Origin: Geminicoccus sp.
GTDB lineage: Bacteria; Pseudomonadota; Alphaproteobacteria; UBA7985
Direction: 5' to 3'
Assembly (NCBI GenBank): GCA_002708995.1
Contig: PAPT01000035.1
Coordinates: 26,574-90,573, forward strand
DNA: 64,000 nt
The position numbers were made by a program, and so were the translations under genes. The notes under the pieces were generated by a model that saw only the letters and a list, made by a program, of their open reading frames with translations, was not told the DNA's origin and made no database searches. The number at the start of each line of letters is the position of its first letter. Within the stretch, counting starts at the first letter, position 1. This document shows positions 38,283-47,463 of this stretch, piece by piece.

Positions 38283-38786
38283 TCAGGCCGCCGCCTGCTG
38301 CGGCTGGTTGCGCCGGCGGCCGCCCCGGCGGCGCGGCTTTGGCGGCAACATGCGCAGAGCCATGCCTTGCCCCGTGTCCCAGCTCAGCAGTTCGTCGGGG
38401 TCGACGACCGGGGCTGTTAGGTCGGGGTGCAGCGCCATAAAGCCGCCTTGCCAAAGCAGGCTGACCAACGCCTGCTCGTCGCCCTCGCAGCCCGGCATGA
38501 CCAGCAGGACGTCGAAGCGCTGTTCGGTCATGTCTTCGATGAACTGTGCCGGGGTCTCGTTGATAACCCCCAGCCGGAGGTCGGTCTGCACGAAACGGCG
38601 GCACGCCTCCGCCCCGTCAGCGGTCTGATCGACGATGACAAGGCGAGCAGCGGGCGGCAGCGCAGGCAGGAGTTGACCGACAGCGACCTCAAGGTCAGAG
38701 CCTACGATCGCAGCCACACCTTCGCCGATCCCGGACAGGGCAAGCGGCGCCAGCGTGGCAAGAAAATCCTGAGTATTCTGGTTCAA
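38283..38786 (-). CDS. Small alpha/beta protein of unknown function
   Basis: A 167-residue protein. The middle has alternating strands and helices (ARLVIVDQT, RLGVINET, FDVLLVMPGC, GGFMALHPD) like a cut-down Rossmann or methyltransferase fold, but no SAM-binding glycine loop is visible. The C-terminus is a basic, Gln-rich tail (RRRGGRRRNQPQQAAA) that could bind nucleic acid. It is 10 bases downstream of the Smr start region on the same strand and probably co-transcribed. I recognise no family. Confidence 0.65.
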   Translation of the reverse strand: MNQNTQDFLATLAPLALSGIGEGVAAIVGSDLEVAVGQLLPALPPAARLVIVDQTADGAEACRRFVQTDLRLGVINETPAQFIEDMTEQRFDVLLVMPGCEGDEQALVSLLWQGGFMALHPDLTAPVVDPDELLSWDTGQGMALRMLPPKPRRRGGRRRNQPQQAAA

Positions 38787-38872
38787 GTCTTAGGTTTCCC
38801 GTGCTTCGCGTCAACTGGTTTGGCCTCCGTTCGGCAGCCACTGTTCCCGTTAGCGGTTAAGATAGGACCGGA

Positions 38873-40117
38873 TCAATCCGGGGCTAGGGTCGCAGCCAGT
38901 CCGTTGGGCAGTAAAATGGTGTAGACGCCCTGCGACTTCATCCGCCCGGCCATGGCCAGCGCCCCTTCGCCTGAGCCCCAGAAGTAATCTCCCCGGACCA
39001 CACCATTGATGGCTGAGCCGGTATCCTGTGCGACCATCATGCGATGGATGCTGCGGGTGCTTCCGTTGGGCGCCGTCGCAGAGGTTTCCAGCCACATGGG
39101 CGCGTGCAGGGGCATGAAGTCCAGATCCACGGCGAGCGACCGCTCAGGCGTCAGGCGGATACCCTGCGCGCCGACGGCGCCCTGCTCAGGGTTTTCGGCG
39201 AAAAAGATAAAGCGCGGGTTGGTGTTCATCACCGCCGCCGCGATCTGCGGCCGCTCCTTGAGCCAGCGGGTGTAGGACTGGATCGACGCGCCGTAGACAG
39301 ACTTGTCGAAGCCGCGGCGCTCCATTTCTGCGCGCAGACTGACAAAATCGTGGCCATTGTTGCCGGCGTAACCGACGCGGGTGCGGGTGCCATCGGGCAG
39401 CCGGATCACGCCCGAGCCCTGAATCTGCAGCATGAAGGCGTCGACCGGATCATCGACGTAGAACAGCTCCAGCCCCCGGCCGTGCAGCGCACCGCGGTTG
39501 ATTTGTGCCCGAGTCAGGTAGGCCTGCCCGTTCACAAGGTCTTGGGGCCGGGCATAGAGCGCCCAGCGGTAGCCACCGCTAGGGCGACGCGCGCCATTGA
39601 GCTCGGCTTCGTAATACCCGGTGAAGGTTCCCTCACCGCGAACTTCGAAGGCCTTGAACTGGTCGAGGAAGAACTGCCGGGCGCGGGGGTGATCCTCGGG
39701 GTTGAGCCGAACGGCGAGGGCGCAGACCTCGGCCCAGTCGCCCACAGTGCCACCCAGCGCCGACGGAGAAAGCGGCGCATCCGCGTTGCGTTGCGTGATC
39801 ACGGCACAGGACTGCCGGAAGGCGGCAAGGGCGTCACCGTGGCGCTCTGTCCGCCATCCGGGCAGGCTTTCCGCGTGGACCGGTGACAGCTGCACCCCGG
39901 CGACGGTGAAGTCGGGGGCAAGGCGGACGACCGAACGCTCACCCAGCGAAGACCCCGACCCCGACACCGGCGCCAGCGACGCGGTTTCCGCACCAGCATC
40001 CCGAAAGATGCCACGCTTGGCGAAAGGATTGATCGAAAGGGTCTCGGTCGCCATGCACCCACCCAGAGCAATCGTCAGGGCAAGCGCCGGGGCCGCAAAA
40101 CTTACACGCCGAAGCAT
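38873..40117 (-). CDS. mltA: Membrane-bound lytic murein transglycosylase A
   Basis: About 414 residues from ATG 40117. The N-terminus is a lipoprotein signal (ALALTIALGGCMA, lipobox Cys ~21). The MltA domain has FTGYYEAELNGA and LPDGTRTRVGYAGNNGHDF, and the C-terminal 3D domain VAQDTGSAINGVVRGDYFWG with its Asp residues. It cleaves peptidoglycan to 1,6-anhydro products at the outer membrane. It lies downstream of the Tim44-like gene, with an AT-rich 252-bp gap between them. Confidence 0.93.
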   Translation of the reverse strand: MLRRVSFAAPALALTIALGGCMATETLSINPFAKRGIFRDAGAETASLAPVSGSGSSLGERSVVRLAPDFTVAGVQLSPVHAESLPGWRTERHGDALAAFRQSCAVITQRNADAPLSPSALGGTVGDWAEVCALAVRLNPEDHPRARQFFLDQFKAFEVRGEGTFTGYYEAELNGARRPSGGYRWALYARPQDLVNGQAYLTRAQINRGALHGRGLELFYVDDPVDAFMLQIQGSGVIRLPDGTRTRVGYAGNNGHDFVSLRAEMERRGFDKSVYGASIQSYTRWLKERPQIAAAVMNTNPRFIFFAENPEQGAVGAQGIRLTPERSLAVDLDFMPLHAPMWLETSATAPNGSTRSIHRMMVAQDTGSAINGVVRGDYFWGSGEGALAMAGRMKSQGVYTILLPNGLAATLAPD

Positions 40118-40200
40118 AAGGCGAATCTCACTGAAAATAAGGTTGAGCCACCCGAAGAACGGCCCTTTGAAATATAGCTCCGACTCTGACATTGAACTGA

Positions 40201-40240
40201 TAAGATGTCTAATCAAAATAGCATCTTATACGATTTTTTT
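40201..40240 (+). terminator. Hairpin plus T7 tract on the + strand, upstream of mltA
   Basis: Arms TAAGATG (40201-40207) and CATCTTA (40222-40228) with a 14-base loop are followed by TACGATTTTTTT. The layout is that of an intrinsic terminator on the plus strand, although no plus-strand gene precedes it. It could end an unannotated short RNA antisense to the mltA leader, or be a chance structure in AT-rich DNA. Confidence 0.4.
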
Positions 40241-40334
40241 AATTCGACTTAACAACATATGCGCTGAGGCACACCAATGAATGTCGTATAAAATCTAACG
40301 CGGCGCATAACCATGGTAGTGCAGTCGGAAAGAT

Positions 40335-40360
40335 GTGCCTGACGCCAGCCGGTCAGGCAC
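40335..40360 (-). terminator. Hairpin after the Tim44-like gene
   Basis: A perfect 9-base stem (GTGCCTGAC / GTCAGGCAC, 8-base loop) lies 10 bases past the stop of the Tim44-like gene on its strand, followed by ATCTTTCC. The T-tract is weak, so it is a probable but not strong terminator. Confidence 0.5.
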
Positions 40361-40369
40361 CGGTCTTCA

Positions 40370-41032
40370 TCAGGCGCGGGTTGCGATCAGGGTCCAGATC
40401 GGGTCGGACGAGCCGAGCTTGCGCGAGAAGTTCCAGTGGTCTTCGACGCGGGAGGTCTGGGCAGGGTCACCGGCCACAACATCCCCGGCCTTGTCGCGCG
40501 TGACCTGAATCTGCTCGGAATTGATGGTCAGGGTGATGAAGGCCATGTTGCCGCTCACCTCTGCCCGGAAATAGCGGGTCTCCGGCGCTTTGAGCAGGGT
40601 CAGCTCGAGGTGCTGGCCCTTTGCCGAGCGGGCGTCGATGGCCTCAGCAAAGCCGGCGTAGACATCCTTAGAGACGAAAGAAGACAGCGTGTCCTTGTCG
40701 CCGCTGGCGAAGGCACCGAGGATCATCTCGAAGGCGCTGCCCGCATCGCCGAGGAAGGACTTGGCGTCGAACAGCCGGTCCTTGCCCGAGATTTCTTCCA
40801 GCACCGCCTGAATTTCTTCGGCATTGGCGGCCGGATCGACATCCTCTGCGGCCAGCGCAACCGGTTCAGACGCAGGGGCCGGGGTGTCCGCCTCATCAAC
40901 CTCGTCGAGCTTCGGCGGAGTCTGGTTGCGGTCGAACTGGGGGATGAAGCCCTGATCCTGCCCGAGCACGGAGCTGAGCCTCCACAGCACAAACACCACA
41001 GCAACAGCCAGAATAACGAGCGTAATGGTCAC
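40370..41032 (-). CDS. Tim44-like domain protein, membrane-anchored
   Basis: About 220 residues from the GTG at 41032, preceded by a GGAG-type site. An N-terminal transmembrane helix (TLVILAVAVVFVLWRLSSVL) is followed by an acidic linker and the Tim44-like fold: FEMILGAFASGDKDTLSSFV, VYAGFAEAIDAR and VEDHWNFSRKLGSSDPIWTL. The domain is shared with the mitochondrial import motor subunit Tim44; the bacterial protein (sometimes TimA) has no proven role. It heads the Tim44-MltA direction and is divergent from fxsA. Confidence 0.88.
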   Translation of the reverse strand: MTITLVILAVAVVFVLWRLSSVLGQDQGFIPQFDRNQTPPKLDEVDEADTPAPASEPVALAAEDVDPAANAEEIQAVLEEISGKDRLFDAKSFLGDAGSAFEMILGAFASGDKDTLSSFVSKDVYAGFAEAIDARSAKGQHLELTLLKAPETRYFRAEVSGNMAFITLTINSEQIQVTRDKAGDVVAGDPAQTSRVEDHWNFSRKLGSSDPIWTLIATRA

Positions 41033-41215
41033 CTTCAGGTCTCCTTTGTCCGGGCGTGAGCCCCAGTCTGCCGTTTTTTCGCAGCGATCTCTTAAACGAT
41101 CGCCGGCAGACCCCACTTGTATGACTGACAGTTAGGGACGAATGCAGCCGAGGGCAACGGACCAGAATCGGTTGCAGGGTCGCATCCGTCAAAAAACAGC
41201 GCAAAGGAGCCCGGA

Positions 41216-41740
41216 ATGACACTCTTGTTACTGATTGCCTTCATTGGGATTCCGATAATCGAGATCGCGGGCTTCATTACGGTGGGCAGCTGGATCGGGC
41301 TCTGGTGGACGCTGGGCACGGTGCTGCTGACGGCAATCGTCGGCACAGCGCTGGTCCGCTCGCAATCGACAAGCGTTCTGGCCCGGATCAACGAACAGCT
41401 GGGAGCCGGTGAAATGCCGGCACAGGCTTTGTTCGACGGGCTGTGTCTGCTGGTGGCGGCGCTGCTGCTGCTCACGCCAGGCTTTTTCACCGACGCCATC
41501 GGGATCGCGCTGTTGCTGCCGCCGGTGCGGGCGCTGATCGCCCCGCTGCTGCTGGCCTGGGCGCAGCGACGCGGCAACCTGTCCTTCGCCGGCATGGGCG
41601 GCGGCGGTTCGGGTGGCTTTGGCTTTTCCTACTCCGGCGGCACCGGCCGGACCAGTGGCAGCGCGCCCGACATCATCGACGGCGAGGCCGAAGTCGTCGA
41701 AACCGGCCCGGAGAAGCAGATTCCGCCTTCCCGCGACTAG
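41216..41740 (+). CDS. fxsA: FxsA-family membrane protein
   Basis: A 174-residue inner-membrane protein with the FxsA pattern: LLIAFIGIPIIEIAGFITVG, LLTAIVGTALVRSQ and LFDGLCLLVAALLLLTPGFFTD. It ends in a Gly-rich, then acidic tail. E. coli FxsA relieves F-plasmid exclusion of phage T7; the general role is unclear. It is 66 bases upstream of secB, the usual alphaproteobacterial arrangement. Confidence 0.9.
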   Translation: MTLLLLIAFIGIPIIEIAGFITVGSWIGLWWTLGTVLLTAIVGTALVRSQSTSVLARINEQLGAGEMPAQALFDGLCLLVAALLLLTPGFFTDAIGIALLLPPVRALIAPLLLAWAQRRGNLSFAGMGGGGSGGFGFSYSGGTGRTSGSAPDIIDGEAEVVETGPEKQIPPSRD

Positions 41741-41805
41741 CCGCCCTCCGACCTGCGTGATAACAGGCGTCCCTGCCCCCGAGTTAACCGGAGAAATCAG
41801 ATACC

Positions 41806-42315
41806 ATGGCCGAAAACGGTTCGACCCAGGCCCCGGCTGCAGCCGCTGCCCAGCCTCAGGGGGGCCTTGCCTTCCTGCACCAGTATCTCAAGGACTTGAG
41901 CTTTGAGAACCCGAACGGCGCCATGGGCCTGATGACCCAGGGCAAGCAGCCCGAGGTCAAAATCGACGTCAACGTCAACAACCGCAACCTCGGCGAAAGC
42001 CGCTACGAGGTTGAGTTGCAGGTTTCAGTGAATGCGTCGGTCGAAGGCCAGACCGCCTTCATCGTCGAGTGTGTCTACGCGGGTCTGGTGCAGATCGGCG
42101 CAGACATCCCCGACGAGACGATCGAGCGCCTGCTGGTGGTGGAGGTCTCGCGCTACCTGTTCCCCTTTGCGCGAGAAATCGTCTCCAGCGCGACGGTCAA
42201 GGGCGGCTATCCACCGCTGCTGCTCAACCCCTTCAACTTCCTTAGCCTGCTCAACAACCCCAAGGATCGGGGTGAAGGCGTCGGCGCTGCTGGTGGGGAC
42301 GACACCGCCGCCTGA
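41806..42315 (+). CDS. secB: Protein-export chaperone SecB
   Basis: A 169-residue tetrameric chaperone that keeps precursors unfolded for SecA. FLHQYLKDLSFENPNGAMG, YEVELQVSVNASVEGQTAFI and VSSATVKGGYPPLLLNPFNF are diagnostic. It is convergent with dnaQ. Confidence 0.96.
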   Translation: MAENGSTQAPAAAAAQPQGGLAFLHQYLKDLSFENPNGAMGLMTQGKQPEVKIDVNVNNRNLGESRYEVELQVSVNASVEGQTAFIVECVYAGLVQIGADIPDETIERLLVVEVSRYLFPFAREIVSSATVKGGYPPLLLNPFNFLSLLNNPKDRGEGVGAAGGDDTAA

Positions 42316-42342
42316 GCGACAGGCTGTGGGGGGCGGTGGCCG

Positions 42343-43089
42343 CTAGTCCGGATCGGCGGCGTTAACCCCATACTTCGACCAGATCGGTTCTTTGAGGTCG
42401 CGCAGAAATGCCTCGTGACGGCCCCTGTCTGCGGCCTCCAGCGGGAAATCGCGGCGCGGGAAGGCCTTGGCAGCATCGCCGTCATCCCTCGCCGCTGCGC
42501 CGCCACCCTTGGCCGCGCTGCCACCGGCTTTCGAGCCACCCCGCGGCGCGGCAACGTCGAGGCTCAGCCCCGGCTGGCGGCCGCCTTTCAGCTCCAGATA
42601 GACCTCCGCCAGCAGTTCGCTGTCCAGCAGCGCGCCGTGCAGCGTGCGGCTGGTGTTGTCAATGCCGAACCGGCGGCACAGCGCATCGAGCGAATTCTGC
42701 GCGCCGGGATAGGCCTTACGCGCCATGGCGAGGGTGTCGATCGCCCGCCCGGGCGGCAGCAGCGGCCGGCCCAGCATGCCCAGTTCTGCGTTGAGAAACT
42801 TCATGTCGAAAGAAGCATTGTGGATGACCAGCGGCGCATCACCGATGAATTCGATGAAGGCCTGCGCGTGCTCCGAAAACACCGGAAAGCCGGACAGGAA
42901 CTCAGCCGAAAGACCATGCACTTCATAGGCGCCGTTGGGCATGTCCCGCTGCGGGTTGATGTAGACGTGGAAGGTGTTTCCGGTCGGCATCAGCCCTTCG
43001 AGCTCGACGCAGCCGATTTCGACCACCCGGTGGCCGTCGGCGGGATCGATGCCGGTGGTTTCAGTGTCGAGGACGATCTCGCGGGTCAT
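42343..43089 (-). CDS. dnaQ: DNA polymerase III epsilon subunit (proofreading exonuclease)
   Basis: A 248-residue 3'-5' exonuclease of the DEDDh class: Exo [11 protein letters not shown], Exo [16 protein letters not shown] and Exo [23 protein letters not shown]-terminal linker and helix for binding the polymerase alpha subunit follow. The first four bases overlap the coaE end (ATGA). Confidence 0.94.
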   Translation of the reverse strand: MTREIVLDTETTGIDPADGHRVVEIGCVELEGLMPTGNTFHVYINPQRDMPNGAYEVHGLSAEFLSGFPVFSEHAQAFIEFIGDAPLVIHNASFDMKFLNAELGMLGRPLLPPGRAIDTLAMARKAYPGAQNSLDALCRRFGIDNTSRTLHGALLDSELLAEVYLELKGGRQPGLSLDVAAPRGGSKAGGSAAKGGGAAARDDGDAAKAFPRRDFPLEAADRGRHEAFLRDLKEPIWSKYGVNAADPD

Positions 43090-43775
43090 TTCGGCCCTCC
43101 CTTTGGCTTGGATGCAGGCGGCCTTGCGTCGTGGATCCGACCCCTGAACAGTGCGTTACGCCGGTGGCGTGGGGGCCAGGTGTGCTCACGGACCAGCAGG
43201 CGGTCGGCCTGCGCCAGCGCCGCCCAGGTAATGGCGCGGCCCAGTCCGGTGGCGATCACCACGTCGGCGCGGCGCCGCTTGTCCCGATCTGGCACCTGCC
43301 GGTTGAGGATGCCCCGGAGCTTCTCCGGCGTCATGCCCGGGCGGGACAGGGCCCGCTGCGCCTGCAGCACTTTCGGTGCCGAGACCACCCAGACCGCATC
43401 ACAGCGGCGCTCGCCCGCGCCTTCGAGCAGCAGCGGCACGTCGAGCAGGACTTTGCGGCGGCGTTGGCGCTGCCACAGGGCAAGTAGGCGGCGGTTTTCG
43501 GCGTAGACCATGGGGTGCAGCACGGCTTCGAGCTTGTGCAGCACGCTCTGATCGCGGAAGGCCAGATCGCCCAGCCGACGGCGGTCCATCTCGGCCTCCG
43601 TGGATAAGGCCTCAGGCGCAAAGGCAGCGATAGCGGGCAGCGCCCGTCCGTGCGGGCCGGTCAGCGCATGCACCACGGCATCGGCGTCAAAGTGAGCATA
43701 ACCCATCCGCGCCAGCATCTTTGCAGCGGTGGATTTGCCCATAGCAATCGAGCCTGTAAGTCCGATAATCTTCAT
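43086..43775 (-). CDS. coaE: Dephospho-CoA kinase
   Basis: A 229-residue enzyme for the last step of coenzyme A synthesis. The P-loop is [21 protein letters not shown] (G-x4-GKS), followed by [30 protein letters not shown] and a Lys/Arg-rich lid. The C-terminal ~30 residues past the normal end are basic and unconserved. It sits between aroE and dnaQ in the conserved cluster. Confidence 0.94.
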   Translation of the reverse strand: MKIIGLTGSIAMGKSTAAKMLARMGYAHFDADAVVHALTGPHGRALPAIAAFAPEALSTEAEMDRRRLGDLAFRDQSVLHKLEAVLHPMVYAENRRLLALWQRQRRRKVLLDVPLLLEGAGERRCDAVWVVSAPKVLQAQRALSRPGMTPEKLRGILNRQVPDRDKRRRADVVIATGLGRAITWAALAQADRLLVREHTWPPRHRRNALFRGRIHDARPPASKPKGGPK

Positions 43776-43778
43776 TAT

Positions 43779-44627
43779 TCAGACTAATCCCATGTTGCGC
43801 TCGACCTTCTGACGCAGGCCGGGGTCGACCTCGACCCGCGCGCCAAAGAAGGCCTGAAACGCCGGTCGAGCCTGGTGCAGGAGCATGCCAAGACCATCGA
43901 CGATCCGGCAACCTCGCGCTGCGGCGGTTTCGAGCAGCGCGGTCTGCAGCGGGTTATAGACGATGTCATTGACGACGGTGCTCGGCCCCTGTGCCGCCAG
44001 CCCACAGATGATCGGGTTTTCGCCCTTCATCCCGCGCGAGGAAGTGTTAATGATCAGCGGCATGGCCTCCTGGTCGAGCAGGTCCTCGGCAGCGTTCCAG
44101 TCCAGCGCTTCGATCTGGGCGCCCTGAGCCAGCTCTGCGGCGAGGCCCTGCGCCCGGCTCAGGGTCCGATTCGCCAGCCAGATGCGGCCCACCCCCTGAT
44201 CCTGCAGCGCCACCAGTACGGCGCGTGCGGCGCCCCCTGCCCCCAGCACGACAGCGCAGTCCGGCACGCCGTCGCTCAAGCCCGGGTGCAGGTTTTCCCA
44301 GAAACCGTAAGCGTCCGTGTTGCGGGCGCTGATGCGGCCATCGCTGAACACCAGCGTGTTTGCCGCGCCGATCCAGCGTGCGATGGCGTCGGCCTCGTCG
44401 GCCAGCGCCAGCGCGGCTTCTTTGAAGGGTACGGTCACGTTCACGCCCTGATAGCCCTGCTCTACCAGCGCTCTGATCTCGCGCTCAAAGTGCTCCGGCT
44501 CAAAGTCCAGCAGGCCATAGCGCCCAGCGATGCCGGACTGTTCCAGCCAGTGTCCGTGGATCGATGGAGACTGGCTGTGACTGATCGGATGGCCGACTAC
44601 GGCCGCTCGAAGGGGCTGTCCACGCAT
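43779..44627 (-). CDS. aroE: Shikimate 5-dehydrogenase
   Basis: A 282-residue enzyme that reduces 3-dehydroshikimate in aromatic amino acid synthesis. VVGHPISHSQSPSIHGHWLE binds shikimate, GVNVTVPFKEAALALADEAD holds the catalytic Lys, and VVLGAGGAARAVLVAL binds NADP. It starts 2 bases after maf ends. Confidence 0.95.
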   Translation of the reverse strand: MRGQPLRAAVVGHPISHSQSPSIHGHWLEQSGIAGRYGLLDFEPEHFEREIRALVEQGYQGVNVTVPFKEAALALADEADAIARWIGAANTLVFSDGRISARNTDAYGFWENLHPGLSDGVPDCAVVLGAGGAARAVLVALQDQGVGRIWLANRTLSRAQGLAAELAQGAQIEALDWNAAEDLLDQEAMPLIINTSSRGMKGENPIICGLAAQGPSTVVNDIVYNPLQTALLETAAARGCRIVDGLGMLLHQARPAFQAFFGARVEVDPGLRQKVERNMGLV

Positions 44628-44629
44628 GA

Positions 44630-45292
44630 TTAGGCCAGCAGAGCCCGGTTGTCGCGGAAGTGCTGCAGCAATCCGGTCAGATCCAGCCCCAGAATGGTGA
44701 AAAAGTCGCCCTCGACGCGCTCGAACAGCTGGCTGCCCAGCCCTTCAAGCTGGTAGGCGCCGACCGACCACAACGCCTCATCGCCCAGCGTGTCCAGATA
44801 GGCCCAGATGAAGGTATCGGAGAGTGCACGCATGCTCAGCGTCGGCGAGGTCAGCGACGACCAGCGGATCTCGCCATCTAGACAGACGGCGGTCGCGGTC
44901 ATCAGCCGGTGAGTCTTGCCGCTGAGGGTTTGCAAGGTCTGGTGCGCCTGTCCCCGGTCTTCGGGCTTATCGAACCAGATTTCCTGACCCTGCTCGTCTT
45001 CGAGCACGAGGATCTGGTCGGCACCGACGGTAATCTGCCCGGGATGCGCGCGGGAGACGGTGGCAGCCTTGGCTGCGGCCAGTTCGGCTGCAGCCACGCT
45101 GGCGGCCCCACCCTCGCTGCGCACGCGCTGCTTGATCACCGACTCATCGATATCGGAGGGCGCGACCATGATCGGCAGACCGGCATCGATCAGCATGGCC
45201 ATCCGGGTCTGTGAACCTGAAGCGAGCAACAGTGGTTGATCGCCCATCCAGCCCAGCTGCAGCGGTAGGGGGAAATCCTCGTAGTCATCCAT
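44630..45292 (-). CDS. maf: Maf-like nucleotide pyrophosphatase
   Basis: About 220 residues. LLLASGSQTRMAMLIDAGLP, PSDIDESVIK, VGADQILVLED and SVGAYQLEGLGSQLF are the Maf/YceF signatures. Maf proteins hydrolyse non-canonical or modified nucleoside triphosphates. I prefer ATG 45292 (AAAGGG nine bases upstream) to the in-frame ATG at 45316. It is the first gene of the maf-aroE-coaE-dnaQ unit, transcribed away from the candidate origin. Confidence 0.88.
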   Translation of the reverse strand: MDDYEDFPLPLQLGWMGDQPLLLASGSQTRMAMLIDAGLPIMVAPSDIDESVIKQRVRSEGGAASVAAAELAAAKAATVSRAHPGQITVGADQILVLEDEQGQEIWFDKPEDRGQAHQTLQTLSGKTHRLMTATAVCLDGEIRWSSLTSPTLSMRALSDTFIWAYLDTLGDEALWSVGAYQLEGLGSQLFERVEGDFFTILGLDLTGLLQHFRDNRALLA

Positions 45293-45316
45293 GGCGGGCG
45301 CCCTTTCGATCGTCAT

Positions 45317-45893
45317 TCTGGTTCGGCCACCGGTCTGTTCAGTCGTCGTTTCAGCACTCAGACCGGCTTTCGCACCGGGTCAGAAACCATCGTCAGGCGC
45401 GACTCGAGTCCTTCAGATTATGCGACTTATCCAGATCAGCCTGTGCTTAACCCTTGTCTCAAGTTGGGGATGGGTCTGAATGGTTTTCTTATACCGGGGA
45501 CAGTTTGCCGTTCACAGTCTCGTTTTCAACCGTGGATGAGAATTCTCAGGCGCCTGTGAATCCATCGGACAAGTGATCGGATCAGGGCAATCTGCTGCTG
45601 CAAATCCACGCGTCACATTCGGATGTTTGCCAGCGGATTCAAGGCCTTGTTCTACCGCTATCCATCGCATAATGCCAGAGTCGTTCGAATGTGGGAAAGT
45701 CCGGTAAAAGCAATAATCCCCAGTTCTGGCCCCGAACAACCACATCTACATCCTATTTTTTAAACTTTGTTTTGTTTGGACGGAGCGATTAAGCCTGCAC
45801 CTGATACGGCATGTCACGGGATTGGTCGTGCATCTGGCCTGATCCAGCCTTGAGCACGCCCGCCTTGTCTTTTCCGCGCCAACCGCGCAGTTC
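45317..45893. other. Candidate chromosomal replication origin (oriC) region
   Basis: A gene-free stretch between divergent maf and hemE. In Caulobacter and Rickettsia the origin lies beside hemE, and parAB/mnmG/rsmG are near origins in general (established knowledge). Visible here: DnaA-box-like TTATCCAGA at 45427-45435, weaker CGTGGATGA (45531-45539) and TGTGAATCC (45555-45563), five GANTC sites (45401, 45406, 45558, 45636, 45678), a palindrome CAGGCGCCTG at 45547-45556, and an AT-rich tract at 45751-45778. No perfect DnaA box was found. The usual neighbour ppsR is absent from this position. Confidence 0.55.
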
Positions 45894-46940
45894 ATGGCCA
45901 TGACCTCTCAAGCCCCCGCTGACAAACCGCTCCTTGCCGCCCTGCGTGGTGAGCCACAGTGGCCGCGTCCGGCCTGGCTGATGCGGCAGGCTGGGCGATA
46001 CCTTCCAGAGTACCGTCAACTGCGCGCGGACAAAGGCGGCTTTCTGGACCTTTGCGACGATCCGGCGGCAGCAACGGAAGTGACTTTGCAGCCGATCCGC
46101 CGCTACGGCTTTGATGGTTCGATCCTGTTCTCCGATATCCTGACCATTCCCCGGGCGCTCGGGCAGGATCTGCATTTCAGCGCTGGCGAAGGTCCGGTTC
46201 TGGGTCGCCTGCCTGATCAGGCGTCCATGATGGACCACCTCGACGGCGGTGAGGCCACAGCCCGGTTGGCCCCTGCTTACGATGCGCTGGGGCTTATCCG
46301 TGCCGCGCTGCCAACCCAGACCACGTTGATCGGCTTCGCCGGCGCTCCTTGGACGCTCGCCACCTATATGATCGAAGGCGGCGCTAGCAAGAGTTATCCG
46401 CAGACCAAAGCCATGGCTTACGGCGCACCCGAGCAGTTTCGCGCACTCATGGCTTTCTTGATCCGCTCGGTCGCCGATCATCTCATCGCCCAGATTGCTG
46501 CTGGCGCCGATGCGGTCATGGTGTTTGACAGCTGGGCGGGCTCTCTTGACGCACGGGCGCAGGTCGACTGGTCTGCCGGTCCGCTTGCGGCCGTAACCGC
46601 GCGGATCCGCCAAGTGCACCCGGATGTTCCGGTGATTCTGTTCCCCCGGCGCGCACCCCATGCGGCCCAGGCGCTGGCCGGTCAGCACCCGCTGGTCACG
46701 CTGCAGGTTGATTTTGCCGACGATCTGGCGTCGGCCGCGGCGCTGCCGTTCAGCGCGGTTCAGGGCAACCTCGATCCGGGCCGGCTGCTGGCGGGCAGGG
46801 GGGAGATCCAGCATGCGACCCAGGCTGTGCTCAACGCGGTGCCGCGCACACGCAGCCACGTTTTCAATCTCGGCCATGGCATCCTCAAGGAGACCGACCC
46901 TGACGCCGTTCACGCCGTGCTGGAGATAATCAGGGGCTGA
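45894..46940 (+). CDS. hemE: Uroporphyrinogen decarboxylase
   Basis: A 348-residue enzyme that converts uroporphyrinogen III to coproporphyrinogen III in haem synthesis. RPAWLMRQAGRYLPEYRQLR is the N-terminal signature; GFDGSILFSDIL carries the catalytic Asp; GFAGAPWTLATYMIEGG and LGHGILKETDP follow. It borders the candidate origin and is followed by hemJ and rho on the same strand. Confidence 0.97.
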   Translation: MAMTSQAPADKPLLAALRGEPQWPRPAWLMRQAGRYLPEYRQLRADKGGFLDLCDDPAAATEVTLQPIRRYGFDGSILFSDILTIPRALGQDLHFSAGEGPVLGRLPDQASMMDHLDGGEATARLAPAYDALGLIRAALPTQTTLIGFAGAPWTLATYMIEGGASKSYPQTKAMAYGAPEQFRALMAFLIRSVADHLIAQIAAGADAVMVFDSWAGSLDARAQVDWSAGPLAAVTARIRQVHPDVPVILFPRRAPHAAQALAGQHPLVTLQVDFADDLASAAALPFSAVQGNLDPGRLLAGRGEIQHATQAVLNAVPRTRSHVFNLGHGILKETDPDAVHAVLEIIRG

Positions 46941-46944
46941 ACCT

Positions 46945-46963
46945 GTGCGCCGAACCGGCGCAC
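46945..46963 (+). terminator. Hairpin after hemE
   Basis: A perfect 7-base stem GTGCGCC/GGCGCAC with a 5-base loop begins 4 bases past the hemE stop, followed by TAAAATATAGCTATAT. There is no T-run, so it may attenuate, or stabilise the hemE mRNA end, rather than terminate fully. Confidence 0.45.
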
Positions 46964-47004
46964 TAAAATATAGCTATATCATTGATATATAAGGAATAAT
47001 CTCA

Positions 47005-47463
47005 ATGGACATGCTGTTTTTATCCCTAAAGACCCTGCATATTGTCGCGGTGATCGCGTGGATGGCTGGGTTGCTCTATTTGCCGCGCCTGTTCGTCTAC
47101 CACGCCGATGCAGAGGTCGGCTCAGACAAGTCCGAAACCTTCAAGGTCATGGAACAGCGGCTGTTGCGGACCATCATCAATCCGGCCATGGCCGTCACCT
47201 GGCTCGCTGGGTTGGGCATGGTGGTCTATTGGGAAATGAATGGCATCACCTCCGCGCGTGAATTCTGGTTCATCGCCAAGTTCGTGCTGGTTTTCGTGCT
47301 CAGCGGTATGACCGGGGCGCAGTCGCGCTACGTCCGGCAGTTTGCCGAGGACGCCAACACACGGCCATCGCGCTTCTACCGCATCTTCAACGAGATTCCG
47401 TTTGTGCTGATCATTCTGATCGTCGCGCTGGTGGTCATCAAGCCCTTCCAAGGCTTGTTCTGA
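47005..47463 (+). CDS. hemJ: Protoporphyrinogen IX oxidase HemJ
   Basis: A 152-residue inner-membrane protein of the HemJ family, which oxidises protoporphyrinogen IX in organisms lacking HemG/HemY. LKTLHIVAVIAWMAGLLYLPRLF holds the conserved His and Arg positions; MEQRLLRTIINPAMAVTWLAG and FWFIAKFVLVF are typical. AAGGA lies ~10 bases upstream of the ATG. The hemE-hemJ-rho order is classic in alphaproteobacteria. Confidence 0.92.
   Translation: MDMLFLSLKTLHIVAVIAWMAGLLYLPRLFVYHADAEVGSDKSETFKVMEQRLLRTIINPAMAVTWLAGLGMVVYWEMNGITSAREFWFIAKFVLVFVLSGMTGAQSRYVRQFAEDANTRPSRFYRIFNEIPFVLIILIVALVVIKPFQGLF

Noticed and set aside
45789..46913. 374-codon minus-strand frame opposite hemE
   Set aside because: HemE motifs on the plus strand are unambiguous; the minus frame has no similarity.
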